A stretch of DNA of 64,000 nucleotides from Gammaproteobacteria bacterium (GCA_021773355.1 JAJFKE010000023.1:62001-126000), one strand, 5' to 3'. Shown: positions 1 through 8,794, counted from the stretch's first letter. Translations and numbers: made by a program. Notes: a model not told the origin generated them from the letters alone.

Positions 1-1
1 A

Positions 2-544
2 GTCATCATCTCCACGGCAACTGTGTTCAATTACCGTTGGGCCAACAACCTGGTGTATCGCCTGGCGGGGGAAGAGCCTCCCGTTAGAAGCACAGTGAAT
101 ACTGACGATGCGCTACAAGCGCAGTCGCTTACTCTGGTTCCGCTGAATGATTTGATAGTTACGGCAACAGGCTATTCCGATAGCTGGCGCACACTGTCTC
201 TTGCAATTCCTGACGAATACGCGACCACGGCAAGCATCACTATCGATGAAGGCGATGGTGGACAACCACAGAAACGCCACACGATTACTCTGGATACCAC
301 ATCGGCTGAAGTAATTTCCTGGGCACCCTTTACTAGCCAAAGCGCAGGTCTGCAGGCGCGACGCTGGATGAGATTTCTACACACCGGCGAAGCATTTGGA
401 TTGATTGGTCAGACAGCCGCCGGCTTGGCTTCCATGGCGGGCGTGTTCATGGTGTGGACCGGGTTGTCCTTGGTCTTCAGACGCTTTTCCCGCTGGCGTT
501 CCAGACAGCGGCGATCACCGCAAATAGAAGTACAAGCAGCTTAG
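2..544 (+). CDS. PepSY-associated membrane protein, C-terminal part
   Basis: Reading frame is open from the window edge, so the gene starts upstream; only the last about 181 codons are present. The final 70 residues hold a hydrophobic helix (about GLASMAGVFMVWTGLSLVF) followed by a basic Arg-rich tail, the usual end of PepSY-TM proteins, in which the last helix returns to the cytoplasm. The preceding stretch looks like a beta-rich PepSY periplasmic module with a HTGEAFG motif just before the helix. Family members are inner-membrane proteins often linked to ferric reduction or siderophore uptake; that role is inference since the neighbours upstream are not visible. A GTG at 23 is an internal codon rather than a likely start. 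Confidence 0.75.
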   Translation, partial: VIISTATVFNYRWANNLVYRLAGEEPPVRSTVNTDDALQAQSLTLVPLNDLIVTATGYSDSWRTLSLAIPDEYATTASITIDEGDGGQPQKRHTITLDTTSAEVISWAPFTSQSAGLQARRWMRFLHTGEAFGLIGQTAAGLASMAGVFMVWTGLSLVFRRFSRWRSRQRRSPQIEVQAA

Positions 545-598
545 ATAGACCTGACTGCTCACCAGAATCTCAGGCCGTAGCGAAATATGTAACGGTCC

Positions 599-718
599 TT
601 TATCCATCCTAAGTTGCAGCGAACTAAACAACGACATTCTTATCCAGCAAAAGCTACAGCGATATATCCAACACCTTGCTTATCCATCTGAAGCTGGAAT
701 ATAAGTCAGTTAACGGTG
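599..718. repeat. Three imperfect direct repeats with 40-bp period
   Basis: The core TTATCCA recurs at 600, 640 and 680, each followed by CNNAAG(C/T)T and, in the first two copies, CAGCGA. The period is exactly 40 bp over three units. The array sits in the 220-bp gap between the PepSY gene and the M1 aminopeptidase, ending about 75 bp before the latter's start. It could be a set of helically phased binding sites or the remains of a tandem duplication. No protein is known to me for this motif. Confidence 0.55.
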
Positions 719-793
719 GTTCTAAACCCGATCTAAGTACTCTAAACTCCACATACGACGCTGGTGCTATGTTGGCAAACCAAGGATGAGCCC

Positions 794-3397
794 ATGAAAT
801 CTTCTCCTCTCATATTCAGATTGCTCGCTCTTTTTACAAGCCTCACTCTGCTCACTAGCTGTGGGCCCAGCACTATTCCTATTGAGCAAGGAATCCCTTG
901 GGAACTGGCCGAGCACCGTAGCCGAACAATATCCAACTTGCGTTACCATTTCACCTTAACTATTCCCGAATTCAGAACTGAGACAATAACGGCAAAATCC
1001 CGCATAAGTCTTGACTGGAATGATCCGAGCAATCAGGCACTGATATTGGATTTTCTACTGCCTGAACAGAGAGTGCATTCCCTGTCAGTTAATAAACGTG
1101 AAACTGATTGGCAGGCATTGAATGATCACATCCTTATACCAGCTTATTTACTACAACAAGGTGCTAATGAGATCGAACTAAACTTTGATGCAGGCGATGA
1201 GGCGTTTAATCGTCGTGATGATTTTATGTATGCCCTATTTGTACCGGACCGGGCACACTTCTCCCTACCCTTGTTTGATCAACCCAACTTAAAAGCCAGG
1301 GTCACTTGGGAAGTCTCGGCTCCGGAAACCTGGAAGGTTATAGCCAACGGTCCAGAGTCCATAGTCACTAATGGGAATGGACGCAGTAATTATACTTTTC
1401 TGGAAACAGAGCCCTTGCCCAGTTATTTATTTGCCGTGGCGGCCGGAATTTTCGAAAAAGAAACCGCCACGGTGAATGGTCGCGAGTTCAATATGTATCA
1501 TCGCGAAACCGATGCCGACAAGGTTGTGAGAAATCGAGACGAAATATTCCGTCTGCATGCTGCAGCTTTAGCATGGCTAGAAGACTACACACGAATCGAC
1601 TATCCTTTTCAAAAATTCGACTTCCTATTGATTCCCTCATTTCAATACGGCGGCATGGAACACCCCGGCGGCATTCTCTATCGTCAGGCAAGCATATTCC
1701 TGGACGAGACAGCGACGCAAAATCAAATGCTGGGTCGCGCTTCCTTAATTGCACATGAAACCGCGCATATGTGGTTCGGTGATTTGGTCACCATGAACTG
1801 GTTCGATGATGTCTGGACCAAGGAAGTGTTTGCCAATTTTATGGCAGCGAAGATCGTGAACCCTTCCTTCCCTGAAGTTGATCACGAGCTGCGCTTCCTA
1901 ACAGCGCACCACCCAAGCGCCTATTCGGTTGATCGTACCGCCGGAGCCAATCAAATCAGGCAACCACTAGAAAATCTGCTATTCGCTGGCACGCTGTATG
2001 GCGCAATAATTTATCAAAAAGCGCCCATCGTCATGCGCCATCTCGAGAATCGTGTAGGTGAAGAACTATTCCGTGACGGCATGCGTGAGTACCTCGCTAC
2101 TTATGCTTATGGCAATGCCACCTGGCCCGACCTGATTGCGATTCTCGATAAACGCTCGGAGCAAGACCTCTCAGCCTGGAGTCAGGTATGGGTAGAACAA
2201 GCCGGCAGACCAAGCATTACTGTGACGCGCGAGGACGGCGACATTGTAATTAGGCAAAGCGACCCGGCAGGATTGGGGCGAGTTTGGCCCCAGACTCTGA
2301 ATGTGCAGCTCGGCTCAATCGAAACGAAAGAAACCCTGACGATTGAATTGGGTGCCGAACCACAACCGCTAGTGGGCATGGCGGATGTTGCCTATGTACT
2401 ACCCAATGCCAGTGGAGTCGAATACGCCGGCTTCGTATTGGACGCCGCCAGCCAGGAATATTTGATCGCAAATGTAAATGAGCTGGAAACTGCCCTGCTA
2501 AGAGGGGCCAGTTGGGTAAGCCTATGGGATCAACTATTAGAAGGTCGACTTGCCCCCTCAGTGTTTTTAAGAGAAGCACTGGACACACTGGCAGTTGAAC
2601 AAGATGAGTTAGTTGTCGCCAGGGTTTTATCCTATGTGAGCTCAGTCTACTGGAGCTATTTAAGCGAAGCGCAACGAGAATCGTGGAATGCCGACATGGA
2701 GAATAGCCTGTGGTCACAGGTGAACAGCGCACGCTCCAGATCGGGACGCTCTTCTTTTTATGCAGCTTTTCGCAATCTGGCGATGACGCCGGACGGAGTA
2801 GCCAGACTGCAAAGGCTTTGGTCGGGCACGGAGGAAGTAGCAGAGCTGCCCTTGTCAGAGACCGATCAAATAGAGTTGGCTATGGGGCTGGCAATAAGAG
2901 GAAGCAGCAGAGGCGTTAACAATGCAGAAACAATTCTCTCGCAACAACAAGCTCGTATTAAAAATCCTGATCGACTCGCACGCTTCAAATTCCTGCGCGA
3001 CTCACTCTCAGCCGATCCGGCTGTACGAGCCTCCTTTTTCGAATCACTGAAGCAGGAATCAAATCGCGATCGTGAAGCCTGGGTACTCGCAGGACTGCGC
3101 AGTATTCATCACCCGCTACGAGCCAGAGAGTCACTCGAGCTGATTCGACCGGCGCTGAATATGCTTGAGGAGATCCAACAAACCGGAGACATTTTCTTTC
3201 CGGGCCGTTGGTTAGATACAACGCTTGGCGGTCACGGTTCCATCAGTGCCGCTGATACTGTGAAAGATTTTCTGGATGAAACCGCGGAATTGTCTCCTCG
3301 CTTACGACTAAAGGTATTGCAGTCGGCTGATGGCTTGTATCGATCTGCAAGATTGGTGCATGGCTGGGACGAAAATCAAGTAGGCCGATCCCTTTAA
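794..3397 (+). CDS. M1 family metallopeptidase (aminopeptidase N-like), lipoprotein
   Basis: A 867-residue zinc aminopeptidase that would trim N-terminal residues from peptides outside the cytoplasm. The start at 794 is chosen because AAGGA lies 8 bp upstream and it gives a lipoprotein signal peptide with lipobox LTSC (Cys near residue 22). The catalytic signature is complete: HETAH at residues 321-325 with the third zinc ligand Glu344, and an exopeptidase motif GGMEH at 286-290 in place of the usual GAMEN. The N-terminal beta domain spans about 40-250, the thermolysin-like domain about 255-450, and a helical ERAP1-like C-terminal region follows. It is an isolated gene with 40-bp direct repeats upstream. 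The GGMEH variant is known in several bacterial M1 branches. An upstream in-frame ATG at 764 would bury the signal peptide and is rejected. Confidence 0.9.
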   Translation: MKSSPLIFRLLALFTSLTLLTSCGPSTIPIEQGIPWELAEHRSRTISNLRYHFTLTIPEFRTETITAKSRISLDWNDPSNQALILDFLLPEQRVHSLSVNKRETDWQALNDHILIPAYLLQQGANEIELNFDAGDEAFNRRDDFMYALFVPDRAHFSLPLFDQPNLKARVTWEVSAPETWKVIANGPESIVTNGNGRSNYTFLETEPLPSYLFAVAAGIFEKETATVNGREFNMYHRETDADKVVRNRDEIFRLHAAALAWLEDYTRIDYPFQKFDFLLIPSFQYGGMEHPGGILYRQASIFLDETATQNQMLGRASLIAHETAHMWFGDLVTMNWFDDVWTKEVFANFMAAKIVNPSFPEVDHELRFLTAHHPSAYSVDRTAGANQIRQPLENLLFAGTLYGAIIYQKAPIVMRHLENRVGEELFRDGMREYLATYAYGNATWPDLIAILDKRSEQDLSAWSQVWVEQAGRPSITVTREDGDIVIRQSDPAGLGRVWPQTLNVQLGSIETKETLTIELGAEPQPLVGMADVAYVLPNASGVEYAGFVLDAASQEYLIANVNELETALLRGASWVSLWDQLLEGRLAPSVFLREALDTLAVEQDELVVARVLSYVSSVYWSYLSEAQRESWNADMENSLWSQVNSARSRSGRSSFYAAFRNLAMTPDGVARLQRLWSGTEEVAELPLSETDQIELAMGLAIRGSSRGVNNAETILSQQQARIKNPDRLARFKFLRDSLSADPAVRASFFESLKQESNRDREAWVLAGLRSIHHPLRARESLELIRPALNMLEEIQQTGDIFFPGRWLDTTLGGHGSISAADTVKDFLDETAELSPRLRLKVLQSADGLYRSARLVHGWDENQVGRSL

Positions 3398-3448
3398 AGT
3401 TAAAAATGTGTCTAAGCCAACCTCCAATAGCCTGGATTTTCGTTCTGT

Positions 3449-4159
3449 TCAAATTTTTACGGCACCATCCACATCCACGAAACGCTCCGGGCGTATTTCA
3501 GCGTAAGGCGATCTAGGAAACCAATGGGCTGAAGAATCCACAATATAAGATTCGCCGTTCAGCCGGATCGTTGCGGATTTGATGGCAGCCCTGATATCGA
3601 CATCACCCATCCACACAGAGACTAAATCCTGTAGCTCTGCGGTTATGTACAGATCGATCTCCTTCCCAGGGTTATCGTTGCAAAGATCGACAACGCCACC
3701 ATTCACAATGAGCCACCAGCTGTCGTAGGCAGAAAGATTGGTATACCTCACACAAATCACGGTCTCGCCATCGGGCAGTTCAGCAATGTTTAAGGTTCGA
3801 TGAAAATCCCACATAAACCCAACAACATCTATATCTTCTTCGCCAACTTGGCGGCGTGCCCAGCGTAGTCCCCAGGTCGCCAGATGATCGATGATAGGTC
3901 CCAGTTCACGACCACTTGGCGTGAGCCGATACTCCGTCGACTTCTGACCGGGACTTTGCTTCTTAACCAGCAGGCCGTTCGCTTCCAGCTGCTTCAGGCG
4001 CTTACTCAGAATGGTGGGAGAAATACGCGGCAGTGCGCGTTGGAAATCTTTGTAGCGAGTGGAGCCCGAGAACACCTCGCGCAATATCAGCAGCACCCAT
4101 TTATCGCCGATGATATCCGCCGCTTTTACCGCTGGGCAAAGACTGCCAGATTCGTTCAT
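3449..4159 (-). CDS. HxlR family transcriptional regulator with SCP2-like C-terminal domain
   Basis: A 236-residue protein. Residues about 10-100 form the winged-helix HxlR domain (CPAVKAADIIGDKWVLLIL, then the wing LVKKQSPGQKSTEYRLTP), with the family's early Cys after the first Ser-rich residues. Residues about 125-215 look like a sterol-carrier (SCP2)-type ligand domain, a combination known in HxlR-like regulators. A longer reading frame runs into the operator region, so ATG 4159 is preferred. It is transcribed divergently from the OsmC gene, which is therefore its likely target. HxlR proteins often sense aldehydes, quinones or disulfide stress through Cys; that role here is inference. Confidence 0.85.
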   Translation of the reverse strand: MNESGSLCPAVKAADIIGDKWVLLILREVFSGSTRYKDFQRALPRISPTILSKRLKQLEANGLLVKKQSPGQKSTEYRLTPSGRELGPIIDHLATWGLRWARRQVGEEDIDVVGFMWDFHRTLNIAELPDGETVICVRYTNLSAYDSWWLIVNGGVVDLCNDNPGKEIDLYITAELQDLVSVWMGDVDIRAAIKSATIRLNGESYIVDSSAHWFPRSPYAEIRPERFVDVDGAVKI

Positions 4160-4179
4160 GATCCGCTCGTTATTCACAG

Positions 4180-4230
4180 TACTACGTTTTGCGTAGTTAA
4201 ATACTACAGATTCGTATAGCCGATTACTAC
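4180..4230. promoter_or_regulatory. Candidate HxlR operator region (TACTAC repeats)
   Basis: A perfect inverted repeat ACTACG-N5-CGTAGT lies at 4181-4197. TACTAC occurs three times, at 4180, 4202 and 4225, that is with 22 and 23 bp spacing, about two helical turns. All sites lie in the divergent gap between the HxlR gene and the OsmC gene, where such a regulator would act on both promoters. Assignment to the HxlR protein is inference from position. Confidence 0.5.
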
Positions 4231-4298
4231 TGGCGGCGCAGTATACCGCAGCCACACCCCTGCCTATCATTTGCGCAACACTAAGCAAGGAGAAAGCA

Positions 4299-4898
4299 AT
4301 GAAGGCATTAAAGCAAAATTTTGAAAAAACGGTGGCTCTGGCAATCTCGGAGAACATGAAAGATCGTCAGCAGCCTTTGATAGAGCAGTATACTAGGGAC
4401 GCGGGCCTAGCGAGGATAACCGACGTAGCTCGAACCTCTTCAGTTAGCGTGCCGGCGGCGACGGCACTGTACAGTGAAGTAATTCCGGGGCATGGCAATG
4501 CACAATCTTACCCCGTGGGTGTGCATGAGGCGGTGGGAGGGCTGAGCGATTATCCGGTGCCGGGCGACATTCTTAGCGCGGCAATAGCGTCTTGCCTGGA
4601 TAGCACGATCCGCATTATCGCGAACCGTCTTTCCATTCCCTTAAAAAGTCTCAGTGTCAATGTAGAAGCATCTGTCGATGTGCGCGGCACGCTGCGCCTC
4701 GATGATTCTGTGCCGGTTGGATTTCAAGATATCCAAATCGAAGTTGATCTACAAACCATGATGCAACTGCCCGAGGCCACTGTGCTTACGATTTTGAGGG
4801 CAGCAGAGCGTAGCTGCGTGGTCTTGCAAACCCTAAGAAATCCACCACGGATTTCAGTTCTGACTACGGCGCAAACAAGCAACAACGGCGCCGCCTAA
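4299..4898 (+). CDS. OsmC family protein (peroxiredoxin-like)
   Basis: A 199-residue member of the OsmC/Ohr fold. The two conserved redox cysteines are visible at Cys99 (AAIASCLDS) and Cys173 (AAERSCVVL), in the right helices. In the family these reduce organic hydroperoxides with thiol reductants in the cytoplasm. The N-terminal 60 residues are longer than in classical OsmC and match the longer 'OsmC-like' branch. A strong AAGGAGA ribosome site lies 8 bp upstream of ATG. It is divergent from an HxlR regulator, which fits control by thiol or electrophile stress. The downstream small membrane gene may be cotranscribed (38 bp gap). Confidence 0.85.
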   Translation: MKALKQNFEKTVALAISENMKDRQQPLIEQYTRDAGLARITDVARTSSVSVPAATALYSEVIPGHGNAQSYPVGVHEAVGGLSDYPVPGDILSAAIASCLDSTIRIIANRLSIPLKSLSVNVEASVDVRGTLRLDDSVPVGFQDIQIEVDLQTMMQLPEATVLTILRAAERSCVVLQTLRNPPRISVLTTAQTSNNGAA

Positions 4899-4936
4899 AT
4901 AAGCCTAAACTAAAAACTTTATAACGGAGATGTATT

Positions 4937-5320
4937 ATGAATACCGAAACAAAAGCAAAATATCTAAAACTATCAATGATAGTTTTCGGAATTATCTTTT
5001 TCTGTGTCTATCCACTGGGCTATCTCTGGCCATCGGGTTGGGTTTGGCATGGCGGCGAAGGCGTCTACTACCTACAGATGATCTCGGGCGTTTATGCTGT
5101 GCTTGGAGGGTTTCTGATATGGGCATCCAGGAACCCAGACGCCAATCGAAGCTTGATTTTATTCACTATCATATCCAGCCTGGTTCATGCTGGAATAATG
5201 GGAATGCAGGCGATACTAGACCAGCATGAAACCGGTCACCTAATAGGAGATGTGCCGGCTTTGCTATTGGTGGCTTTGGTACTCTGGTATTTGTTGCCCG
5301 GCGAAGCAATACAAGACTGA
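4937..5320 (+). CDS. DUF6632-type small membrane protein
   Basis: A 127-residue protein with four predicted membrane helices (about 12-32, 42-62, 72-92, 102-122). The pattern, with a WPSGWxW motif after helix 1 and short loops, resembles the DUF6632 family, which has no known function. The ribosome site ACGGAG precedes ATG 4937. It follows the OsmC gene closely on the same strand and may share its transcript. I assign no function. Confidence 0.7.
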   Translation: MNTETKAKYLKLSMIVFGIIFFCVYPLGYLWPSGWVWHGGEGVYYLQMISGVYAVLGGFLIWASRNPDANRSLILFTIISSLVHAGIMGMQAILDQHETGHLIGDVPALLLVALVLWYLLPGEAIQD

Positions 5321-5385
5321 TTAGCTACTTCGGTCTAATAAGCTGACTCAAAAACAGGGCACCGATGGAATAATTAGCTGCATCG

Positions 5386-5955
5386 TTACAAGGTCTTGAC
5401 CATCTTGATGACGGTATTATCGGAACCATTGGCGCCCTTCTGCACCTTGCGCTCCACTTCCACATAGCCCCGCGCCAGATACAGGGGCTCACCGGGAACG
5501 GTGGAACCTAACTCGATGGTTTTGAAGCCCGCCTTTCGCGCCGCTTCTTCACCCAGATCCAGTAACAGACTGCCAATTCCCCTGCGAGTCCAGTCCGGGT
5601 GCGTATACATGGCTCTTATGCGAGCCGCATCAGTTGCAGGGTCACTGAGGCTGTCATCGCGTCCTACTGTGTGGTCGCCGCCGTATAGAGTCCTGCGTTT
5701 ACCCCACCCACCACAACCGACCAATACAGTCTCACCCTCATGCATAGTCTCAATCAAAAAATAAGTGCCGTCCGCGACGAGAGTTTTGTCCACACCCATT
5801 GTTTCCTTCGCCGCCTCTATTTCACTGGCTGAAAGAAAGTTTTTCATGTTCTCGGCGATCGATGCCAGCATCAGTTGTTTAATTGCTGGCGTGTCCGCCA
5901 CGCCTGCAACGCGGTGGCTAAGTTCAACGGGTTTGCTGCTTTCCATTTGAGTCAT
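5386..5955 (-). CDS. GNAT family N-acetyltransferase
   Basis: A 189-residue protein with the GNAT fold. The acetyl-CoA binding motif A is clear: ARIRAMYTHPDWTRRGIGS, where RRGIGS is the R/Q-x-x-G-x-G/A loop, at about residues 110-130. The C-terminal strand GSTVPGEPLYLARGYVEVE is typical of GNAT motif B. The substrate cannot be told from sequence. The frame extends upstream to 6078 but those residues do not resemble the family, so ATG 5955 (or 5946) is taken; neither has a strong ribosome site. It stands alone and points toward the OsmC block. Confidence 0.8.
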   Translation of the reverse strand: MTQMESSKPVELSHRVAGVADTPAIKQLMLASIAENMKNFLSASEIEAAKETMGVDKTLVADGTYFLIETMHEGETVLVGCGGWGKRRTLYGGDHTVGRDDSLSDPATDAARIRAMYTHPDWTRRGIGSLLLDLGEEAARKAGFKTIELGSTVPGEPLYLARGYVEVERKVQKGANGSDNTVIKMVKTL

Positions 5956-6315
5956 AGTTTGTCTGGTAAAATCTGAAAATAATTTAAATACTGAAAGTTT
6001 CCGCCATGATAGCAATAAGCAGTGTAACTGCATAAACCACTTAGAGCAGAAATTCAATTTTGCCCGAACGACTAACAAACACTGGCCGTGAAAAATTAAT
6101 ACCGCCGCCTACGATCCCATCCTTTTCTGAGACCCACTTGAAATTGACAGAACAAGGGACCGAATATTCTTCGCGTTGATTCGATTCTATCCACTGTCGC
6201 TACCGCACTTCCAAAATTAGTGTAAATTTACCACTATCTGTTTGCGTATATTCTTGCCGGAATTGCTTTATCGCTTTGCGTGCGGACGCAGGTATTCAGT
6301 GCAATTGTAAAGTGG

Positions 6316-6332
6316 TGCTTATGATTAGTGCA
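6316..6332 (+). promoter_or_regulatory. NtrC-like enhancer site of the porin gene
   Basis: The 17-mer matches the NtrC dyad TGCAC-N7-GTGCA at 8 of 10 defined positions (left half TGCTT, right half GTGCA). Its right edge lies 86 bp before the sigma-54 -24 box, almost the same distance as the better site upstream of nrtA. It overlaps a 12-bp palindrome. Confidence 0.45.
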
Positions 6333-6418
6333 CTAAAAGCAATTTCTTGCGCTACTTCCCAAGCCGACATCTCAATAGATCCCGCAGAATAACTCACAAT
6401 ATTCAATAAACGTATCGT

Positions 6419-6434
6419 TGGCACAATTATTGAA
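6419..6434 (+). promoter_or_regulatory. Sigma-54-like promoter of the porin gene
   Basis: TGGCAC-N5-TTGAA matches the RpoN consensus TGGCAC-N5-TTGCA except for the C of the -12 GC. It would give a leader of about 145 nt before the porin ATG. The missing -12 C lowers confidence, but the layout repeats that upstream of nrtA. Confidence 0.45.
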
Positions 6435-6538
6435 AGCATTATTGCTATGAGCCAGCGTTAGGAATTATTTACCAAGTCTTACGAACGCTCATTACATCTT
6501 GCGCCTCGTGCTCAGGAATCTAATCACATCAGGTAATG

Positions 6539-6575
6539 AAGCCTGCCTCCTATTTCAGGGACGCAGGCTTTTTTT
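6539..6575 (+). terminator. Intrinsic terminator in the porin leader (attenuator)
   Basis: AAGCCTGC pairs with GCAGGCTT, followed by seven T residues ending at 6575. The ribosome site GCGGAG and ATG 6589 follow at once, so read-through is needed for expression. The sequence GGTAATGA just 5' of the stem is shared with the nrtA leader terminator. This fits ANTAR-type (NasT) antitermination, which is inference. Confidence 0.7.
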
Positions 6576-6588
6576 GCGGAGTCTAAAA

Positions 6589-7800
6589 ATGTCAATTAAA
6601 GCAACTCTATCTACATTTGTATCTGGCGTCCTATGTTGCGTCGCCACCACCGGCTACAGCCAATCTGTCGTGGAGAAGCTAGGTACTGCGGTTGCAGATG
6701 GCACTACTAAAATTTCTATGCGTTATCGCACGGAAAACGTCGAACAGGATAATCCCCTAAAGGATGCAACCGCCTCTACCCTAAGGACGCGCGCCACATG
6801 GAGCAGTGCAAAAATCGGTAATTTCAGCGCCCTGCTTGAAGTAGACAACATCACCACTATTGGCCCTGATCACTACGACTCACTTATTACGGATAAATAT
6901 CGCGGCAGCTATTCAGTAATTGCCGACCCTGTAGGTACTGAAGTCAACCAGGCTCTGCTTAAGTATGAAATCGACACGAAGCAAAGTCTGACTTTCGGTA
7001 TGCAGCGCATTAACCATGGGGAACAGCGCTTTGTCGGTTCGGTTGGCTGGCGTCAGAACGAACAAACCATGGATGCCTTGTCATTCCAACGACGTAGCGA
7101 CAATCTCGATCTGGACTACAGCTATATTTGGAACGTAAATCGAATATTTGGAACTTCGAAAAATAGTGTGCAACGTACCAATCTCGATAACGACTCACAC
7201 ATCGGTCTAGCCAACTACAAGACAGATGCGGGCAACTTCGGTGCCTATTTCTATGCACTGGACTTCGAGGACGCATCCGCGTTGTCCAGCATTACCTACG
7301 GTTTATCTTATGCTAAGAATATCAACGACTTTAGTTTCAATGCCAGCGTGGCACGGCAGTCTGACTACGGAGATAACTCTAGCTCTTACAATAGCAATTA
7401 CCTCTCCGCCGACCTCGCCTACAACTTCGGCGCTGCCACTTTTACCCTGGGATACGAATTGTTGGGGAGTGACGATGGTGTGGCCGCATTCATGACTCCA
7501 CTGGCCACACTCCACAAATGGCAAGGCTGGACCGACTTGTTCCTTTCAACACCAGCTGGCGGTATCGAAGACGGCTATGTCACAGTTTCAGGAAAAATCG
7601 GTAAGGCAGCGCTATCTGCCACCTATCACGAGCTTAGTGCAGATGAAGGCAGCGCCACTTTTGGTAGCGAGTGGGATTTGGTAGCCAGTTATCCTCTGAA
7701 TTCAAAACTAGCAGCGCAGCTAAAGTATGCAAGCTATGACCGGGATTCTTTTGCGGTGGATACAGATAAAATCTGGCTTTCATTAAACTTGGCATTCTAA
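6589..7800 (+). CDS. Outer-membrane porin, alginate-export-like family
   Basis: A 403-residue beta-barrel protein. ATG 6589 follows a GCGGAG site and gives a Sec signal peptide ending near TGYSQS (about residue 25). The mature part is made of alternating amphipathic strands with many aromatic and Asp/Asn residues, and ends in Leu-Ala-Phe, the terminal Phe typical of barrels inserted by BamA. It resembles the 'alginate export' barrel family (PF13372-like), which often act as general or anion porins. Because its leader copies the architecture of the nitrate transporter leader and it sits next to nasT, I infer a role in nitrate or nitrite passage across the outer membrane, not alginate export. 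Confidence 0.75.
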   Translation: MSIKATLSTFVSGVLCCVATTGYSQSVVEKLGTAVADGTTKISMRYRTENVEQDNPLKDATASTLRTRATWSSAKIGNFSALLEVDNITTIGPDHYDSLITDKYRGSYSVIADPVGTEVNQALLKYEIDTKQSLTFGMQRINHGEQRFVGSVGWRQNEQTMDALSFQRRSDNLDLDYSYIWNVNRIFGTSKNSVQRTNLDNDSHIGLANYKTDAGNFGAYFYALDFEDASALSSITYGLSYAKNINDFSFNASVARQSDYGDNSSSYNSNYLSADLAYNFGAATFTLGYELLGSDDGVAAFMTPLATLHKWQGWTDLFLSTPAGGIEDGYVTVSGKIGKAALSATYHELSADEGSATFGSEWDLVASYPLNSKLAAQLKYASYDRDSFAVDTDKIWLSLNLAF

Positions 7801-7860
7801 TTGCTCTCATAAAGCTTCATAGGTCTCAAATCTGACGACTTCAAATGCTGGAACACTGTT

Positions 7861-8475
7861 TTGGAAACTAACTTCGCAGGAAAGTCTCTGCGTGTAATGC
7901 TGGTTGATGATGACGCAATCAGGTCTTCTTCGGTGGAAGAGGCCTTGATTGCCTCCGGTTTTGAGGTGGTCTCAATTATTGCGACCACCTCCGCTTTGCT
8001 GTACCAAATGGAACAGCACCGGCCCGATGTAGTACTTATCGATTTACAGTTTCCCGGCCGCGATATTCTGGAAAGTCTGGCCGTGGTTAACGATCAAAAT
8101 CCAACCCCGATGATTATGTTCTCGCAACAGAGCGATCCTGCCTATATCGGCCAAGCCTTCAAGGCTGGTGTCAGCACTTATATTACGGAGGGCGTGCGAG
8201 CGGAAAAGGTGAAACCCATTATCGATGTCGCACTGGCACAATTTGAATCATTTCAAAGCTTACGCAATGAATTGAATTCCGCACGCACCGAATTACAAGA
8301 CAGCAAAGTCTTAGCGCATGCAAAGTCCTTGTTAATCCAGCAGAAAAAAATTAGTGAAAGCGAAGCTCATGCATTACTACATCGGCTATCTATGGAAAAC
8401 AATCTAAAGCTTGTCGAAGTGGCGACGACAATTGTCGCCACTTTAAGTAAAGCATCACAGAAGAGTAACCCATGA
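7861..8475 (+). CDS. nasT: NasT-type ANTAR response regulator (antiterminator)
   Basis: A 204-residue protein with an N-terminal receiver domain (about 10-125; acidic VDDD at 15-18 and acceptor-position Asp61 in LIDLQFP) and a C-terminal ANTAR RNA-binding domain (about 140-198; KISESEAHALLHRLSMEN). NasT binds leader RNA of nas genes and prevents termination; its partner NasS normally holds it inactive until nitrate or nitrite is bound. TTG 7861 is taken as start because the first receiver strand needs it; ATG 7897 would cut into that strand. The stop overlaps the nasS remnant start (ATGA), the usual translational coupling of sensor pairs. Both nearby leaders with terminators are likely targets. 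Confidence 0.85.
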   Translation: METNFAGKSLRVMLVDDDAIRSSSVEEALIASGFEVVSIIATTSALLYQMEQHRPDVVLIDLQFPGRDILESLAVVNDQNPTPMIMFSQQSDPAYIGQAFKAGVSTYITEGVRAEKVKPIIDVALAQFESFQSLRNELNSARTELQDSKVLAHAKSLLIQQKKISESEAHALLHRLSMENNLKLVEVATTIVATLSKASQKSNP

Positions 8476-8793
8476 ACCTACATAGATTGCCACCGGCAGA
8501 GAAACAGCAGCTACGATTGGGTTATATGCGATTGACAGATAGCGCTCCACTAGTCCTCGCCAAGGAATTGGGTCTTTTCGAGCAATTGGGTTTAGACGTG
8601 GTACTTGTGCGCGAAGTTTCGTGGGCAAAAGTCCTTTCGCACGGACCTTTACCGTGATGCTGCACGTTACCTGGATGTCCTCTCGCCCAGCAAGGACTAT
8701 AAAGAAGAGAACCAGCATAGCGAGACTTGGGAATTTGAACCGGGTATAGCACTCGGTGCCGACAGACAGCTGCTTCCTCACACCTCCCGATAA
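8472..8793 (+). pseudogene. nasS: nasS remnant: nitrate sensor with large internal deletion and frameshift
   Basis: The first about 52 codons (from ATG 8472) are a good NasS/NrtA-type N-terminus: LRLGYMRLTDSAPLVLAKEL, then REVSWAKVL. The frame then runs to a stop at 8657. In another frame, about 8629-8793 encodes what looks like the family C-terminus: FRTDLYRDAARYL, KDYKEE, then ALGADR. Intact NasS is about 370-400 residues, so about 280 residues between these segments are gone and the frames do not match at the joint. The gene is coupled to nasT by ATGA, so it was once a normal sensor gene. Loss would leave NasT without its repressor unless a second copy exists elsewhere. Confidence 0.7.
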
Positions 8794-8794
8794 G

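Larger units (their letters stand above)
5956..6588. other. Long regulatory gap upstream of the porin
   Basis: No gene is seen in these 630 bases. The half nearer the acetyltransferase holds nothing I recognise. The half nearer the porin holds an NtrC-like site (6316-6332), a 12-bp perfect palindrome TTAGTGCACTAA (6325-6336), a sigma-54-like -24/-12 element (6419-6434) and a terminator in the leader (6539-6575), each listed separately. Confidence 0.6.
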
